From Entonaema liquescens (lineage: Eukaryota; Ascomycota; Sordariomycetes; Xylariales; Xylariaceae): a DNA stretch of 64,000 nt. This document shows, in pieces, positions 47,999-59,800 of this stretch. The notes below the pieces were generated by a model, which was not told the origin of the DNA, searched no databases, and was given only the letters and a program-made list of their open reading frames with translations. The translations under genes were made by a program, and so were the position numbers. The stretch lies in the NCBI GenBank assembly GCA_902805475.1, contig CADCSX010000025.1:806001-870000 (forward strand), written 5' to 3'. Every line of letters begins with the position of its first letter. Positions within the stretch are counted from its first letter, which is position 1.

Positions 47999-49019
47999 GA
48001 CAGGCCGTCACCTTCTGCAAAAAGAAGCCGATATAGACGATGAGGAAACCATGGGGAAGGCGTGTAGAGTAGAATTCCACAATGGGGAGTAATGGACTAT
48101 ATATTTGAAAGATATATTTCCAAGATACCTATCAAAGAAGTGGGCGTGTACAAAAATCAGGCAGACCCGGGCGCGGCGTGAGGTTGATTTTGGAGCATCA
48201 TTCGTGGTACAGAGGCTCTTATCACGTTTAGGAACGGTCTCATTCACTAGCTACTAGAGGCTCGGCGTTGTTGCTTCCGCGCTTATAGCATTGGAGGCGT
48301 GGATCCCGAGGATATATTCGGGTCGATTCATGGAGTGCTGTATAAAGGCGTGGTATGTTCAGCTCTAGACGCGTGGAATAAAATGATATTAAAACAATAT
48401 TAATCGTACGCTTTTACGCTTTGCGTTCTCTAATAAATGAAAAACTCTCTCCATTAAAGGAGCTTTTTACACTTACCAGCTTAATAAGAAATAATGTGGC
48501 TCTATTAGTCTGCTAAGGCGGAAATGCCATATGTTTACATCCCTGCTTAGTTGCTATTGTTTAGGACCGGAAATATATTGATTCGAATTCTGTGTTTCTT
48601 CTTTTCTTAGATCGAAGGTTTCTCTCCATCGAACCAATGTAAATACCTAGATCACGGGAATCAACATCCGCATACTCGGCATTCAAATCGGGGACTCGGT
48701 CGGGTCCGTGTGGAGACCCGTCTTTCCGTTTGTGGAAGTAGATAGGCTCTTGGCTTTTGCTATCACATCCCGGTAGTCCGGGTAGAGTGATACATCAATA
48801 CTAAAACCACGGTCCGGGGCTTCTTCTGCGTCGAAAATGCAGGGACAATGCTGTGTTACCCGGCGTACGCGCAAGGGATACACAACAGAATTGATAATTT
48901 CGAATTCCGCTTTATGGAACTCTAGCATTTATGGACTAATAAAAGTTGATGGTTCGGTAATAACGCTACATAGGTATTTAACATTATTTGTTCCAAACTA
49001 TAGGACCACAATTCCATTT
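47999..49019. other. Convergent intergenic region
   Basis: 1.0 kb between the kinase (+) and SDR (-) stops. It contains an 81-codon open frame on the minus strand (listed separately) and nothing else recognisable. Confidence 0.55.
48683..48928 (-). CDS. Possible small hypothetical protein or gene fragment
   Basis: An 81-codon frame beginning MLEFHKAEFEI, preceded directly by an in-frame TAA. Composition is protein-like (VYPLRVRRVTQHC, then FSIDVSLYPDYRDV), with no low complexity. No family is recognised. It could be a short gene, an exon remnant, or chance. Confidence 0.25.
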   Translation of the reverse strand: MLEFHKAEFEIINSVVYPLRVRRVTQHCPCIFDAEEAPDRGFSIDVSLYPDYRDVIAKAKSLSTSTNGKTGLHTDPTESPI

Positions 49020-49959
49020 TTATTTCTTCATGTCGTCGTGGTCCGTGCTAAGGATGACATCTTCCCACTCCTTAATCAACGCCTCGGTACTCTGGATCTT
49101 ATCCTTGATGGCGTCTAGCGCATCACGACCGAGCACAAGTCTCAGGGGTATCTTCTTTCCTTCCGCAACTCCCGTCTGCGTCAGCACATCGACAATGACC
49201 TTAGCGCCCTTGACAACATCGCCGGGCTGCTTGTTGTCGAGGCCGTCGAGCTGGTTCTTGACCACATCGACGGGCGTGCCCTTGTACTCCTCGGTCAAAG
49301 GGTTCGCGGCCCGAATGCGATTGCCACCGCCCTCGTTGAGAAACCCTGTCCGGAAGTGGCCGGGCTCGATGATGACGGCCGAAATGCCGAGCGCGCTAAC
49401 CTCGCTGTGCACGGTCTCCGTATACCCGGTCACGGCAAACTTGCTCGAACAGTAGTAGCCCGCCGCGGGAACGCCCTGCCAGCTTGCCAGACTGCCGAAG
49501 TTGGCGATCACACCCTGGCGACGCGGACGCATGTGGTGCAGCGCGTGCCGTGTCATGCTCATCACGCCGAGCACGTTGGTGTTGAATTCGTCAAATACCT
49601 CCTGCGCCCTTTTTTTAACGTTAGTACCTAAGTCAACGACTTATTTTCTCGTGAAAGGGAAAGTCTTTGACGTACGAGGCTTCTTCAGCGGCGGCTTCTA
49701 ACACGTATCCTGCCGCGTTGATGCAGTGCGTGACCTTGCCGTAGGTATCGATGGCCTTCTGGAATACGGCCTGGATAGTCGCGTCGTCGGAAGTCACGTC
49801 GAGAGCTAGAACCAGGGCGCCGGCTTCCTTGAGGTCCGCCATCTTGGCTGGGTTGCGCGATGTGGCGATAACTTTGTCCCCTCGCTTCAGAGCTTCGAGA
49901 GCGATGGCACGGCCGAAGCCGTTGCTCGCTCCTGCGATGAACCATACGTTGCCGGTCAT
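49020..49959 (-). CDS. Short-chain dehydrogenase/reductase (SDR), classical
   Basis: Exons 49959-49676 and 49608-49020 give 290 residues. The donor GTACGT and an AAAG acceptor keep the frame as EEAS-AQEVFDEFNTN. The Rossmann glycine motif is GASNGFGR, the usual NNAG is INAAG, the catalytic Ser is in NFGSLASW, and the catalytic pair is YYCSSK. The first strand runs straight into the motif (NVWFIAGASNG), and the EPGHFRTGF loop is typical of the 17-beta-HSD-like/retinol dehydrogenase-type SDR subgroup that uses NAD(P)H. The substrate is unknown. No biosynthetic neighbours suggest a pathway. Confidence 0.88.
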
Positions 49960-51119
49960 GATGTCGTGTCTGGTAAGAATATGATATGATATAGCTTCTG
50001 TGACGACTGTGTAGAACCGCCTGTGGACAGAAGATATACGCGAAGCCCCCTTAGCTTATATAGTCGATAGATCGAGAAGATTTGTTGGTGGCGTGATGTG
50101 GACCACCATATCGTCGACGATTGCACACCCCTTTACACTCGCATGAGGATCCATAGATACCGAGGGCCCGAGGGGACTGAGACTCCATCGGTTAGCACTA
50201 AAAGAAGGCTAACGTGAAACCCTGATGGCATTAACTGAAGAGACGGCAAAGGTTATCTTCAGCGACACCGGATGTCGGTAAAGATGGATCGGGTCATGCC
50301 GTAAGGATCCTCAATCCAAGTTCCAATAGAGTATATGCCCATCAGTTTGCCTTGGTGTATACTAAGTGAAGCTGCGGAATTAGAAGCAACTCGGACATAG
50401 TGGCATTTGTCGGCGACTAGTTGGTTTAAATTTGGAACTATTTATTATTAGAAACTAACGTAAATACGTACTCCACTAAGTCCGGTATCTTGACTTCTCA
50501 CCAACAGAGCCAACACAATACTACCTTGAGTGAGTTCAACTGCCGCGGGTATCATAACTAAGAGTCCTATACCCCTGGATTTTCGTTATAATGGGAGAAA
50601 ACTCGGACAGAATCATCTAACTAGCCGAATTATCCATGGACTTACTTGAATTTTCTATCGTATAATGCCTATGATGTTTTCCAACTAACAAAGGCTTCAT
50701 TAAACTAACGCAGCTCTTAGGAGATTAATAGAATTTAATTTTACTACTTGGTAGACTGTTGCCTGCGACTATTGAAAATGTTTACGATGTATCATTGCTG
50801 ATAATAAGTACGGTTAACAGAGCTTTAATTTACTGTTAGATTTAATTTTGCCCTCAAAAATATATATCTTGCTCACTTTTTCGCAGCGGTTTAGGGGATG
50901 GTATTGGGGGTTGTTGATATCTGCCCCTTTAACCTTGCCCGTAAGCAATTATCTGACGGCTTGCTACGGCTAACAAAGGAAGGGTAATTGGTATAAATCC
51001 TAACTTCAATATTCTAGCCCCTAACTCCTAACATGTAATCGAAGAACAAATTCGCCCCGCAAAGTTATACCCGAGGCTTTAGACCCTAAGTCAGTCTGTT
51101 ACCTGCACGTTACCGCGGC
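49960..51119. other. Intergenic, no gene recognised
   Basis: 1.2 kb upstream of the SDR gene and downstream of the HET gene. Partly AT-rich around 50700-50870. No coding frame is supported. Confidence 0.6.
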
Positions 51120-53334
51120 CTATACTATCGTCACCGTGGTGTCTACTCCTGTATCATACCAATCCCTGGGCACGTTCGAGATACTACCGACCCTCTCCAT
51201 GTACCCCGGAAACTTGGGCGACATGCCTAAGATCAAACCCATATGATCGCTCCTCATCCAATGACACTTCGCAATGCAGAAAAACGCAGCCCCTGTCTCC
51301 ATCGCATTCCCTGACGTCGTAACTCGCGATCGGCGAGCGAAGGCCTCTGTCTGCCCAGGCGCCGTCCAGGATTCCAGGGCGCCATCGGTTCGAAAATGCT
51401 GCTTCCGGCTGTAAGCGCCGTCGCCTTTTCGGTAGTACACCCAGTGCTCGTTCTTATGGTAATCAGCCGAAAGCCGACAGTACTTGATCCGGCCCCGGAG
51501 CGTGATCGTACCCCCTGAGACCTGTCCGTAGGGGTTGGCTCCTACTACACTTGTCTGGGCATCGATTACCGCGGCGAGGAGCTGCGGATCCTGCATCGGG
51601 TTCCAGGTCACGCCCCAGTTCATCGACGCCCATGACCATGTTGGCGCGTTCTCTTCGTGCTCTTTTGTCATTAGCGGGAGGTGGGCGCGGCCTTGCATTA
51701 CTTGCCACTGGTACGCTGGGTTAGTGAGTACTCCTACACGGAAGTAGGGAGTGGTACATACGAGGAGATCTAGGAGTAGAGACTCGCTCCATAGGCCGGC
51801 GAGATACTTACTCGTCCTAGCCTGCGGCATGATAGTAGCGGCACCGGCTATCGCCGGGAGTTTGTCGGTGGTGAACGTCAACTGGCGCGAGGTGTACGAT
51901 TTGACAATCATGTGCCATTGCTCCAAGGGGTTACTTCGCCCAGAGTGCCTGGGATCGTGCACGGGTAAGGAGGTAGCTGGTCCTCGCTCTTCCGATGTGT
52001 CCGGCATTCGTATATGATGGCCCCTGGGGCGAAGTTGAGGATCCGCGAGGCGAGGAACGATTCTTGAAAGCACCATCCCCGGGCGTAAAGGGGCCCGACT
52101 TTCTTCAATGTCGCCCAGGTGCCCGTGAACGGAGGCTCGAGTAACCCTTGATCAAGTGGCGCTGCTAAGAGGTGTCGCTGTCGGACCATGATTGGGATGT
52201 TTGCGCCAGGCGCGATGGGGAAGTTGAATCGCTTCGGAAGCCATTCCTCCTCGCGGGGTCGTAGGTACGGGGTGCTAGGATTCGGCGAAGAGGCACCGCT
52301 GATGACGATAAATGCGCGGCTATATACCTCACCCATGAGGGCTGCCTCTTTCTCCCAATCGGTCTTGTCGTCTTGGACGATGCAGAGCGAATCGATCCAG
52401 ACATATGTTAGTCCAAGTTCTTGGGTAACAGTGATTGCGTCTTGGAACGTGGCGGGTAGCTCTGAGAAGTCGATATGCTCTTTCAGATTATCTAGAGTCG
52501 ACTTCGTCAATGATAGCGGCTTGCCGCCTCCCCAACAATGACTTAATGCTGCCCACGCAACGTTTCCTCCCGACGGAATGGCATCACAGAGTCTAAGCGC
52601 ATCCTTACCCCCGCCAACATAGATCAACCTAGTAGGAACAAAGCCGTTAGGTTGTATGGCACACCCAGGATGCGTTCTACAGCATTCGTCGATGCTTTCC
52701 TTCATAAACCTCATGCATTCTTCAGAGCGAACATCTACCGCACGAGATCCCGTAGGCCCCATCGTAGGAGCACCAGGAATAGGGGCTGGGGCATAGGATC
52801 CATGTAAAGCTCAAGGTCTACCCTCGGGTTTTCGAACCATTTATCGTACGTAAAGTTCCAGCAGTTGATAATCAGAGGAGCCCCTTCTCTAATCATAAGA
52901 CCGACTTGTATCGGCATAGCATTTTTAGTCTCCGTAATCCAGTTCATCCATTCATCGATGAAGTACGCATCGAATATCTCGCAAAGCAGCCGGCAGTACT
53001 TGCAGTCATTCTTCGGAAGACCGGTTTTAGGGTTTACTTCACGGCTCTCCAAAATCTTCTTCGTCGGGATCTCTTCCAGGACAAGAGTAGGGACAGAACC
53101 GAGCTCCTTCTTGCGGGCAGCTTGTCGAGGATCATTGAGTTGGTTCCACGCTGCACTGGGCCGGCCGAACGTATCTTCGTGCCCATAAGGCTGTAGATTG
53201 TTGCAAACTAGACAGATACCACTTTTGCTCCCTTTCACATGGCGAGAAACGACGTTCCCGGCCCAGACCGCAGTGTCAGCTGCTAAGCGCACCCCCTTAG
53301 CAATATCCTTGGCGGAACTGAATAGGCTCGGCAT
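51120..53334 (-). CDS. HET-domain protein (heterokaryon incompatibility type), two frame breaks
   Basis: One long gene read in three frames. The N-terminal 180 residues (MPSLFSSAKD) hold Cys pairs CLVC and CKYC. The frame shifts at the GGGG at 52788-52791. The next frame carries the HET domain: WAALSHCWGGGKPL, then LTYVWIDSLCIVQDD, then EAALMGEVYSRAFIVIS. A second shift near 51939-51953 leads to the C-terminal part with SNPLEQWHMIVKSYT, DKLPAIAGAA and APTWSWASMNWG, which is the usual order in HET proteins. Both breaks are repaired by one extra base each (2217 nt, 738 residues). HET-domain proteins trigger death of fused incompatible cells, though most paralogues have no known partner. Unlike the housekeeping genes here, such a gene could really be decaying, so error and pseudogene both remain open. 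Confidence 0.8.
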
Positions 53335-54655
53335 TCTTTAGTTTAGACAGCTTTGCTGGAAGAAAAAGAATAATGTTCTATTCGGCGTGATTTGGTTTAA
53401 GGCATACTACATGTATGCATTAGAGATGTAACGATATAGACTACTTAGTGTAGGAAGGTCATGATTGGTCATAAAGGGTAGTTTAAATATAGTTGAAATA
53501 CTAGCTATATTTGTTTATAACCCATATCGCAAGTAGGTGGCCTTTCATACTTAAACTCGTAGTGAATATATACTGTTGCCAAGTCTCAGCCGCATCGCAC
53601 TACCCAGGATAGTGTAGGCGCCGGCCTGGCACACAAGCACAATTGATGTAGCATCGCCCCGTGGGGACATATTCGTTTTCAGCTCCGAATTGTGTGCTGC
53701 GATTTATACTCTAGCTGTGGCTGTGCCTTGGTGTGATTATCACATGTGGTTCAAACCACCTGATATAGTGAATAAACTTGGAAAATGTCAGTTCTGTCAT
53801 TATAGCACCATCAGTGTTCCTTCAGTTCGTATTCCGCACTAGTTGAACATATATTGAGAATCAGCAATAACCTTAACTATGCCTTCAGTAAGGTCTCTGA
53901 TATGAATAGGACCAAGTGATTCATAAGCACTTTAATTTGTTGATTACTTATAGACTACCTAAGTTTCTATGCCAACTGCGATATTAGGTAAGAGACAATT
54001 TGGTGAATTTTTGTTGAATAAAGTGAACTATGGAGGAATCAGGTGGGTTTATGGTTAACGGCGATGTCTTTGGTATTGAATTTGACGTTGAGAAATTAGA
54101 AGACGACGAATGGATTGGTTAGTAAGGGGCTTTGATGGCACAAGATCCCACCCTTGGGATCGAGGCAAAGTGGCTTGCCTACGAACTAGCCATAGGGTAA
54201 TATAACATAGTTCTCATTTACCTACATAATTCACGGGACTGCGGAGTATACGGGTGTGCCTTGTATGTCATTAAACAAGATTTATTCTCCAATCAGAAGA
54301 CGAAGGGAGATCAGTTTGGGGTGATATAACCCTTCCCCTAGCTTATCAGTCAAATTACCCGGTAATTCTTCATCTACGGCAGTTCCTATTGCGAACCGCT
54401 TCTTTACCAAGACGACTAGGTTCCTTCACTGCTGCAACTTGACCGAGCCTACCATGGTGGTAAGAAGGTTTGGCCATCTTGGGGTTATCCTCCCTCGTCG
54501 CTACGGGATTGATATATAGACGGGTCAGTCTATGATCTGCGTACCACTTTATCTTGCCTGTAGAGTTATAAGTCCACTTAAGAAATTCTTGTAGCTTTCT
54601 ATACTTCTTCTCTCTCTCATCAATTCACTTGAAAGTAAAAGAAGGAGAGGTAAAA
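53335..54655. other. Divergent intergenic region
   Basis: 1.3 kb between the HET gene (-) and the DUF1996 gene (+), presumably containing both promoters. It includes a 30-codon acidic ATG frame at 54030-54122, treated only as a finding. Confidence 0.6.
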
Positions 54656-56150
54656 ATGCAGTGGCGCTCGCTTGCTGCTCTGGCAGCACTCCTGTCAATG
54701 CGCGATGCCGCATATGCACAGCAGATGCTGCGATTCTCGTGCTCAAAGCTGACTATCGAACGTTTGGACCCGCTGGTCTCGCCGGGCATGGAACAGTCGC
54801 CTCACATGCACCAGGTGGGCGGCGGAAATTCGTTTCGAGCGTCCATGCCGCCTATCGATTTCGATCCTGTAGAGGAATCGACATGCACTTCGTGCACCTT
54901 TGCCGAGGATTTTTCGAATTACTGGACGGCCAACTTGTTCTTCAAAGCCCGTAATGGCACTTTGAAACGCGTACCACAACTGGTGAACATGGGCCTGAAA
55001 GCAGATGGGGGATTGACAGTGTACTACATCCCGCCGTATGATGGCAAGACCAATGTTACCGCATTTAAGCCGGTGAGTACTCAAACCATTAGACCTGAGA
55101 AAAGCCAGGCACCTATCTATCATCGATTAAACTTGCTGACAAGGGTATCTTGAATAGGGGTTCCGTATGCTAGTTGGGGACCCGATGCTTCGACAAGCCG
55201 AAGGCCAACAGCGACAAATCTGTCACCGATGCTTCAGCACAATTAACCAGGTGCCATTTGGCGGCGCGCCATGCACAGGGGAAGATACAGCATCTCTCCC
55301 TCCTAAGATGTGTCACGGCGCTATTCGTTCGACCGTGACATTTCCATCATGTTGGGTATTTATGTTGCTTTTTATATGACTGACCCTGAATCTAAGCCGA
55401 CTTTTCAAAATCATTCTTCATTTAGATGATCTTCATTCGAAATATATCGGGCAACTTCTTCATGCGACTTCGCTGATAAATAAATAAAAATAGGACGGTG
55501 TCAATGTTGACTCGCCTGATCACAAGAGCCATGTCGCATATCCTGAGACGGGATCGTTCGAGAGTACCGGCCCTTGCCCGGCTACCCATCCCGTCAGACT
55601 TCCACAACTGATGTATGAAATTATGTGGGATGTAAGTAATATTCTTCTCTCGACGTTTCCGGGGGCTACAGGTTTCAGACGGGACCGGCGTGCAGGCCTA
55701 CGGTAACCTTGTTAACTTGCTAACCTGAATGATTCATAGACGCGACCTTTCAACGACCCAGATTTGTGGCCGGAGGATGGGTCTCAGCCATTCGTCTATA
55801 GTATGGGAGATGGGTGAGTTTCTAATAATAGAGGAGTGATTGGAATGATGGCTGATTGCTCCCTAGTTCCGGCTACGGTCAACACGGCGATTACCTCTTC
55901 GGCTGGAAAGGCGATGCCCTTCAGAGAGCGTTGGATGCTCGCTGCAGTAACGACCGTTGCGCGCAGCTTAAGTCTCAGACTTCTGATGACGCGATGCGGT
56001 GCACGCTTAACCAGACCGTCCCAGAAGATTACGACGGATGTAAGTTGATGATCCTGATTCTCGATTTTGTCCTTGGAGCGGATTTACTGACTTGATCATT
56101 ACCTAGGGTTAAACAAGCTCCCTGGCAATTGGACTATCACGTACAGCTAG
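54656..56150 (+). CDS. Secreted DUF1996-domain protein
   Basis: Six exons: 54656-55072, 55158-55355, 55494-55631, 55740-55813, 55867-56039 and 56107-56150. They give 347 residues, with phases consistent and introns of 53-138 bp. A signal peptide (MQWRSLAALAALLS..., probable cut after AYA) is followed by a single DUF1996 domain. Its landmarks are FSCSKLTIERLDPLVSPG, HMHQVGGGNSF, the YIPPYDGKTNV strand, CHGAIRSTVTFPSCW, SPDHKSHVAYP, HGDYLFGWKG and a C-terminal NKLPGN. Many DUF1996 proteins carry WSC domains; this one has none. These are extracellular fungal proteins with no established biochemical role. The in-frame open sequence before 54656 lacks an ATG, and the chosen Met directly precedes the signal sequence. 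Confidence 0.9.
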
Positions 56151-56887
56151 GTAGGTCGGTAGTTACCTGTTAAGCTGAAAGCGGTAGAATACCTACCTAG
56201 GTATAAGATGTGAGATGGGATTAAGAATGAGGGTTTCTGCAATTGAGTCAGATTGAACAAAGGTCAACTTTTACTTATCTGGACGCTGATCAACTAAATC
56301 AAACACTCCTGTCTCTTTTGGCCATTTTGTATGACTTTTTGAAGACATTATCTTCAATTAATGATTATTTTCTTCTTTCAAATAAAACTCCTATGGCGGG
56401 CAAGATAATTGCTTTGGGATTCCCGCAACTATAGAATTGTTGCTTGAGTGGTATGTAAAATCTCGTAGGTAACAGATACCTGTGGTTTGCTCTGTGAAGC
56501 TCAATCGTTTCCGGTGACATCATAGCGTTGGCAAGCTGGGGATCCCCAGACAAGCTTTATCGAGAGACCCACTTTATTCCTTATCTGTGGCTAGTAACTG
56601 AGGCGCACACGGTAAACTCTTGGCAATTCGCTGTGAATTTGGAAGCTTCAACTTAACGTTTTCAGCTATTCATACCATCAAAATGCATCCATAACACTTA
56701 CTTCCTGCTCAAGAAAAGGATGTTGATTTCATAGATTCTGGGTAGAACAATCTAGGGAATAACCTGTTTCATAATTATTATTACAACTGTGCCCTTCGTA
56801 CAAATGCGCCTCACCCGACTTTCCCATCCCATGTCATAGCCTCAACCATTTGACGCGACCGCGATTCCACGGAACTATGCCGACATC
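56151..56887. other. Intergenic, no gene recognised
   Basis: 737 bp between the DUF1996 and telomere-type genes, both on +. Short frames only. Confidence 0.65.
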
Positions 56888-59800
56888 ATGGATACCACAA
56901 ACGCGTCAAATCCACCCCACCACCTCGGTGCAGCGAATAAGACCCCTATCGCGGAGTTAAATCCTGAGATTTCGGACCCGGCGTCTCGTGTCGTTCGTGG
57001 TGTGGTTACTATCACATGGCCCTATAACTCGGTTAAAGGCACATTTGCTTTTATTCTTGCCGAACCCGACTATCGTCTTCGTAGAAATAAGGGGCAGGTT
57101 CGCATCAATTTAAATGATGCATCTGCTAAGGCCGCCGGGGAGAGCGGATTGAGTAGTGGTGATGAAGTTCTTCTGAGCTTAGATGGAGCTGAATGGGAAC
57201 CTGAACAAGTTAAGAAGCGGCAGAGTTTACCAGGCGCTGGCATCGATTGGCAATTGAAATTTTCAGATAAACTCTTGCTTCAGGTGATTATATACATGTG
57301 TATATCTTATGGCCTAGCAATTACTCATATCTTTTCCAGGTTACCTTGGCCGAGGTTGGAGAGACCAAGGTTATTAATGTCGACCGTCCTCTTCTTCCAA
57401 TAGAGCCCCAACCTCGGGCTGAGACGCCACCTACCGAAATAGTCCACGAAGAAGACCTCCCTCCCCAAATACTCGAAACTCTCACTCCGCCTAGCAAAAC
57501 CTATATTGCGAAGCTTAAAGATGGTGAATACGACTCTCCGGCCTTCGTCAAAAGAGCTCGGATGTCGTATGGATCTCTTTTCGAAGATGGGTACGACATC
57601 TTTGAGGATGATGGTGGTGTGAGAGGGAGAGGCAGGAAGAGATCGAGATTTGGCCGCGAAAGTGGTGCATGGAAATATACTAGCCAATCTCCCAGTCCCG
57701 AGCCCCCTTCGCCTCAGAACCCCGTGAGCTCTCCGCCGAGACCCGATATGACTGATGAGGGATGTCAAACCATGGAAATCGATATACCAATGCCTTTGCC
57801 TGTACAAGAAAACACTAATAATGAAGCGCATCCGATTTTGGAGTCGACGTCAAGGGTAGAACATTTTGCTCATCCCCAACAAGGCATGGTCGATCATGGT
57901 GTTCAAGGGAATTTACATAGCGAATGGACGGTCACAGCACCTGCATCGCTCCCGCCTTCTGATCCTAGTGGTGAAATTCATAGCAGTGGACCTGAATTAC
58001 CTACATTCCAGGCCGCTGATGGGATTAATATGGCCACTGACGACCTTCAACAATGGGACGCTCCACCCATGAATCTTCCACCCGAGGGCTACTTGCACAC
58101 TAACGACCCTCCAATAGCGGACAGTTTTCCTAATGCTTTCGAGGTTGAAACATCTGTAGGACATGATGTAATGAGAGCTGCAAGTCATGCACACACGCCG
58201 AACGAGCCTAATTCTCTTGTTATTGGGCATGATGACCACCCTCTTAGTGAGGGCCCGGCGACTGATGAGCAGGGCTACTCAATTCAAGTTACACAACATA
58301 GCACAGATTATCCACCGCTGGGCCTTGACGACGAGGAAGAAAGTACTTCAGTACCTCAGCGGGCACATATCGATTATCCCCCTTCCTATTTAGACAATCA
58401 CCCTTTCCCTCAAGAGGCTATGGACATTGAACAGGATTCATTTAGTCCTAGCGTACCTCCTACTGAAAATGTAGTATCATCGTCTTGGGCTACGGTCAAT
58501 AACCCATCTCAAGCGACTGCGATACCTCATACTGGCCGGATGGGCAGTGCAGAGGGAGAATCCCCCGATACAGCAGTAGTCATAGACGAAAGTGATTCAG
58601 ACGACGAACCGCCGCCACCTACCGCTGCAGAGGACACAATCATGGGCGGCCAAGCCGATGCCCTTGAGATGTATGATGAAGCGGAAGTTGAAGATGAAGT
58701 GGATGCTGAGTATTCAGATGACGATGAACCTGAATATGACGCCGATGAAATGGGCGGTGACTATGATACGAGAAATTATACTGCTCCGGATGATGACGAA
58801 GACGATAGTCATGATGAGGACTTGCGGCCCCACGAGCTAGAACCTGAGTTCGAAGATAACGAAAGTTGGGACGAAGAGGATGAGGATCCCGAAAATCTCG
58901 AGTACGAAAGCGACTTTGAAACGGATGACAATGGTACAGAGGATCGAAAACCTCTACGGCCAGCTTCACAGTCAGCCCCTCAGGTCATAGATCTCATTTC
59001 ATCCTCCGAGGATGAGGGAGAAGATGACGAAGTTCCCCACCCACAACAAGTGACCCAATCGGTCCCTAGTAGTGTGTCCCAAGTTCAATCGAAAGCAGCA
59101 CCAGAAATTTTATCAAAACAAGCAACCGCACAGGTCATCGAAGGTGAAAGTGAAAGTGAAGAAGATGCTGAGGATGACCAGAGCAACGAGGAACATAATG
59201 ATGACGACAATGAAGAGGGGCTTGATGATATTGAAAGAGAAGACGATGTCGATTCGGTTGATTCAGTTGATAAGTCAGAATCTGAGTCCCTGGGAGGTGA
59301 GGATGAAGATGTTCAGGAAGTGCTCGAGGAAGAACTTGAAGAAGGAGTAGCGCCTAGTGCTGAAGAGAGCGACGCTGCGGAGTCCATTGACTTGGGTTCT
59401 AAACATGCACCTGCTATTTCTCTAACTTCGCGCCCCAACCAGTCCATTATGCATCGAAAATCGTCACCTGACCCTAGCAATGTAGGGTTAACAGGTACCC
59501 AGGAGGACGAGAGGAAAATGGACATAGATGCCAAGGAGGAACAAGTAGATCGAAGTGTTCCACAATCTGCAGCTGAAGGACTCGAAATTCTGAGTCGGGT
59601 AGTTGAAAATGAATCAAGCAACAAAAATCACCTCACGCCTCCTGGAAGGATACAACACGAGGAGACTGCCGATGCTATGCCATCCAAAGTTCCCGAGAGC
59701 CCCGCGACCGCGGAACGTCTAGAAGTATTAGAAGAGCAAATAGAAATACGTGAATCCGAAAATGCTTCGGAGGACGAGGAAATGGTAGATATGGTACCCA

